From: Penaeus vannamei
Taxonomy: Eukaryota; Arthropoda; Malacostraca; Decapoda; Penaeidae
DNA: 10,000 bases
Direction: 5' to 3'
NCBI RefSeq assembly: GCF_042767895.1
Contig: NC_091589.1
Coordinates: 17,304,228 to 17,314,227, forward strand
Positions 6,444 through 10,000 of the stretch are shown here, piece by piece. Under the pieces are notes generated by a model. It had not been told where the DNA came from. It saw only the letters and a program-made list of their open reading frames with translations, and ran no database searches. Each line of letters begins with the position of its first letter. The stretch's first letter is position 1. The translations under genes and the position numbers were made by a program.

Positions 6444-7500
6444 GGGAGAGGCAGAGGAGGAGGGGGAGGGGGAGAGGCAGAGGAGGAGGGGGAGGGGGAG
6501 AGGCAGAGGAGGAGGGGGAGGGGGAGAGGCAGAGGAGGGGGAGGGGGAGAGGCAGAGGAGGAGGGGGAGGGGGAGAGGCAGAGGAGGAGGGGGAGGGGGA
6601 GAGGCAGAGGAGGAGGGGGAGGGGGAGAGGCAGAGGAGGAGGGGGAGGGGGAGAGGCAGAGGAGGGGGAGGGGGAGAGGCAGAGGAGGAGGGGAGGGGGA
6701 GGGGGAGAGGCAGAGGAGGAGGGGGAGGGGGAGAGGCAGAGGAGGAGGGGGAGGGGGAGAGGGAGAGGAGGAGGGGGAGGGGGAGAGGGAGAGGCAGAGG
6801 AGGAGGGGGAGAGGCAGAGGAGGGGGAGGGGGAGAGGCAGAGGAGAAGGGGGAGGGGGAGAGGCAGAGGCAGAGGGGGAGGGGGAGAGGCAGATGAGGAG
6901 GGGGAGGAGGGGGAGGGGGAGAGGCAGAGGAGGAGGGGGAGGGGGAGAGGAGAGGAGGAGGGGGAGAGGTAGAGGAGGAGGGGGAGGGGGAGAGGCAGAG
7001 GGAGAGGCAGAGAAGGAGGGGGAGGGGGAGAGGCAGAGGGGAGGGGGGAGGCAGAGGAGGAGGGGAGAGGCAGAGGAGGACGGGGAGGGGGAGAGGCAGA
7101 GGAGGAGGGGGAGGGGGAAAGGCAGAGGCAGAGAGGGGGAGGGGGAGAGGCAGAGGGGGAGGGGGAGAGGCAGAGAGGGGGAGGGGGAGAAGCAGAGGGG
7201 GAGGGGGAGAGGCAGAGGAGGGGGAGGGGGAGGGGGAGAGGCAGAGGCAGAGGAGGAGGGGGAGGGGGAGAGGCAGAGGAGGGGGAGGGGGAGAGGCAGA
7301 GGAGGAGGAGGGGGAGGGGAGGGGGAGAGGCAGAGGAGGGGAAGAGCGAGTGGGAGAGAGCGGAGGGGGAGAGGCAGAGGAGGAGGGGGAGGGGGAGAGG
7401 CAGAAGAGGAGCGGGAAGGGGAGAGGCAGAGGAGGAGGGGGAGGGGGAGAGGCAGATGAGGAGGGGGAGAGGCTGAGGAGGAGGGGGAGGGGGAGAGGCA
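6444..7500. repeat. G/A minisatellite, right part
   Basis: About 40 units marked by GAGGCAG. The left 250 bases are nearly regular at 26-base spacing; further right the units become irregular, with shortened units, AGGCAGAGGCAG doubling and substitutions such as GAAGAGCGAGTGGGAGAGAG near 7340. Each standard unit carries two runs of five Gs. The plus strand is almost entirely purine, giving potential for G-quadruplexes and intramolecular triplexes. The long Pro/Leu/Ser frames on minus (over 350 codons) are repeat artefacts, open in more than one frame. Confidence 0.92.
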
Positions 7501-7729
7501 CAATGGGGGATCCCTTTATAGGGATTCTATAGGTCATCCTCCCGGGTAGGGTTTGTTGTAAATTTAGGATGTCGCAACCCCATGCGCTGTCACCGCTTCT
7601 CCAAACCCACTCCAAGGGGTATTGTGAAGGACACACGAGGACCTAGTATGCAATTCCGGGTTGAAACTCGGGGACGACCCGAGGGGGTTTCGAACCCCAG
7701 ACCACAGTGTTGGTAAGTAAGAGCCTTAC
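7501..7729 (-). other. possible tRNA-derived SINE fragment
   Basis: A non-repetitive segment between the minisatellite and the satellite. On minus it contains GGGGTTCGAAACCCC (7698-7684), a tRNA T-arm with a B-box-like core GGTTCGAAACC, preceded by CTGTGGTCTG as in many tRNA variable regions. A hairpin CTCGGG-GACGA-CCCGAG (7667-7683) lies beside it and another, ATCCCT-TTAT-AGGGAT, at 7510-7525. No good A box is found at the usual distance, where satellite sequence begins instead, so this would be a truncated SINE or tRNA relic reading leftward. No target-site duplication was found. Confidence 0.35.
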
Positions 7730-10000
7730 CTATCATTTACCAATTATTGATGCTCTAATAGGGTTTTACAACGAATAATATTTGTCGAACGAATAAATTT
7801 TCTCCAGTCGTACCCATTTTCTCCAGTCGGACGGGTACCATTTTTGAAAAGTTGACCTTACTTTTTTCTTGGGGAATATTCTGAAGGTGACAATTTTAAC
7901 ACCCTAATAGGAAGTTTTGAAAACATGTCACTTTTACAAGAACCACATGAAAATATTGCAAATCCTTATGGCAGCATGTAATATAACTATTATTCAGCTA
8001 CAAAATGAGCCATAATACTTTAAAATCGGACCGAAAATATGTGTGCTATGCGTAAAAATTTGTGAAAAGTTGACCTTACTTTTTTCTTGGTGAATATTTT
8101 GCGAAAGGTGACTACTTTAACAACCTATTAGGAGATTTTGAAACATGTCACTTTTACAAGAACCACATGAATATATTGCAAATCCTTATGGCAGCATGTA
8201 ATACAACTATTATTCAGCTACAAAAAGAGCCATAATACTTTAAAATCGGACCGAAAATACGTGTGCTATGCATAAAAATTTGAGAAAAGTTGACCTTACT
8301 TTTTTCTTGGTGAATATTTTGCGAAAGGTGACTACTTTAACACCCTAATAGGAGATTTTGTAACATATGTCACTTTTACAAGAACCACATGAATATATTG
8401 CAAATCCTTATGGCCGCATGTAATATAACTATTATTCAGCTACAAAATGAGCCATAATACTTAATAATCGGACCGAAAATACGTGTGCTATGCGTAAAAA
8501 TGTGAAGGACCTAATAATCGCGATCTTATTCCTTTTTATTATGTTTACATTTTACATGACAAATCATGTACAGAATATTTGTACTTGATATAATTATCTA
8601 TCATTTACCTATTACTGATGCTCTAATAGAGTTTTACAACGTATAATATTTGTCGAAAGAATAACTTTTCTCCAGTCGGACGGGTACCATTTTTGAAAAG
8701 TTGACCTTCCTTTTTTCTTGGGGAATATTTTCCGAAGGTGACTATTTTAACACCCTAATAGGAGATTTTGAAAACATATGTCACTTTTACAAGAACCACT
8801 TGAAAATATTGCAAATCCTTATGGCAGCATGTAATATGACTATTATTCAGCTACAAAATGAGCCATAATAAGTTAAAATCGGACCGAAAATACGTGTGCT
8901 ATGCGTAAAAATTTGTGAAAAGTTGACCTTACTTTTTTCTTCGTGAATATTTTTGAAAGGTGACTACTTGAACACCCTAATAGGAGATTTTGAAACATAT
9001 GTCACTTTTACAAGAACCACATGAATATATTGCAAATCCTTATGGCTGCATGTAATATAACTATTATTCAGCTACAAAATGAGCCATAATACTTAAAAAT
9101 CGGACCGAAAATACGTGTGCTATGCATAAAAATGTGAAGGACCTAATAATCGCGATCTTATTCCTTTTTATTATGTTTACATTTTACATGACAAATCATG
9201 TACAGAATACTTGTACTTGATATATTTATCTATCATTTACCTATTATTGATGCTGTAATAGGGTTTTACAACGTATAATATTTGTCGAAAGAATAACTTT
9301 TCTCCAGTCGGTCGGGTACCATTTTTGAAAAGTTGACCTTGCTTTTTTTCTTGGGGAATATTTTCCGAAGGTGACTATTTTAATACCCTAATAGGAGATT
9401 TTGAAAACATATGTCACTTTTACAAGAACCACATGAAAATATTGCAAATCCTTATGGCCACATGTAATATAACTATTATTCAGCTACAAAATGAGCCATA
9501 ATACTTTAAAATCGGACCGAAAATACGTGTGCTATGCGTAAAAATGTGAAGGACCTATTAACCGCGATCTTATTCCTTTTTAATATGTTTACATTTTACA
9601 TGACAAATCATGTATAGAATACTTGTACTTGATATAATTATCTATCATTTACCTATTATTGATGCTCTAATAGGGTTTTACAACGTATAATATTTGTCGA
9701 AAGAATAACTTTTCTCCAGTCGGACGGGTACCATTTTTGAAAAGTTGACCTTACTTTTTTCTTGGGGAATATTTTCCGGTGATTATTTTAACACCCTAAT
9801 AGGAAGTTTTGAAAACATGTCACTTTTACAAGAACCACATGAAAATATTGCATATCCTTATGGCAGCATGTAATATAACTATTATTCAGCTACAAAATGA
9901 GCCATAATACTTTAAAATCGGACCAAAAATACGTGTGCTATGCGTAAAAATGTGAAGGACCTAATAATCGTGATCTTATTCCTTTTTATTATGTTTACAT
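7730..10000. repeat. AT-rich satellite with two unit lengths
   Basis: The anchor GTTGACCTT occurs at 7851, 8069, 8289, 8700, 8922, 9332 and 9744, giving spacings of 218, 220, 411, 222, 410 and 412. Short units are a core of about 220 bases; long units are that core plus a spacer of about 190 bases (GAAGGACCTAATAATCG to CGGGTACCATTTTTG). Cores after a spacer read GGGGAATATT; cores after another core read GTGAATATT, so two core subtypes exist. The array starts inside a spacer at about 7730 and continues past the window. There is no coding frame of note. Confidence 0.92.
8553..8570. repeat. 7-bp hairpin in the satellite spacer
   Basis: TACATGA-CAAA-TCATGTA is a perfect inverted repeat with a 4-base loop. 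It is unchanged in all three complete spacers (also 9185-9202 and 9597-9614) although nearby bases vary (for example CAGAATATT versus TAGAATACT just after). Confidence 0.65.

Noticed and set aside
6344..7636. Long minus-strand frames (430 and 354 codons) rich in proline, leucine and serine
   Set aside because: They are translations of the G/A minisatellite. Two frames are open at once because the 26-base unit lacks stop codons on that strand, and composition follows the repeat exactly.
7684..7698. A functional tRNA gene at the T-arm
   Set aside because: Only the T-arm is recognisable; no paired acceptor stem, D-arm or anticodon arm can be drawn on either strand.

Overview
The window looks like repeat-rich, non-coding DNA from an animal nuclear genome. 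It has long AT-rich spacers, consensus-like splice sites, a CA microsatellite, a G/A minisatellite, a retrotransposon with paired direct repeats, tRNA-like SINE signals and an AT-rich satellite. An arthropod, perhaps a crustacean, would fit, but nothing here fixes the species. No bacterial gene, operon, CRISPR array or complete protein gene is present.

Left part (1-2575). Only here do I see possible host gene sequence. The best candidate is a 107-base internal exon at 939-1045. It has a pyrimidine-rich acceptor, a CAG|GTGAGC donor and a non-repetitive 35-codon frame. A strong-context ATG at 263 could supply its first exon, since the phase fits. A second ATG on the minus strand at 62 would make 63-262 a divergent promoter. 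This model is tentative. Downstream lie a minus-strand LTR-like promoter segment (about 1059-1893), T-rich low-complexity DNA, and a CA tract.

Middle (2576-7500). A G/A minisatellite (about 26-base unit) is split in two by a 3.5-kb element at 2899-6443. The element has two direct repeats of about 735 bases that differ at roughly 2-3% of positions, counted by eye. A tRNA-complementary primer site and AATAAA signals show it is oriented on the minus strand. Its 2.07-kb interior has no recognisable gag or pol. It is therefore a non-autonomous or internally deleted LTR retrotransposon. The proline/leucine/serine frames across the minisatellite are artefacts of the repeat.

Right part (7501-10000). 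A short segment with small hairpins and a B-box-like tRNA arm is followed by an AT-rich satellite that runs off the window. The satellite is built from a core of about 220 bases and a spacer of about 190 bases. Between successive spacers the core number falls from three to two to one.

The most unusual features are the satellite's stepwise arrangement, the structured interior of the non-autonomous LTR element, and the possible divergent gene starts at the left edge. I see no convincing new enzymatic or defence system.
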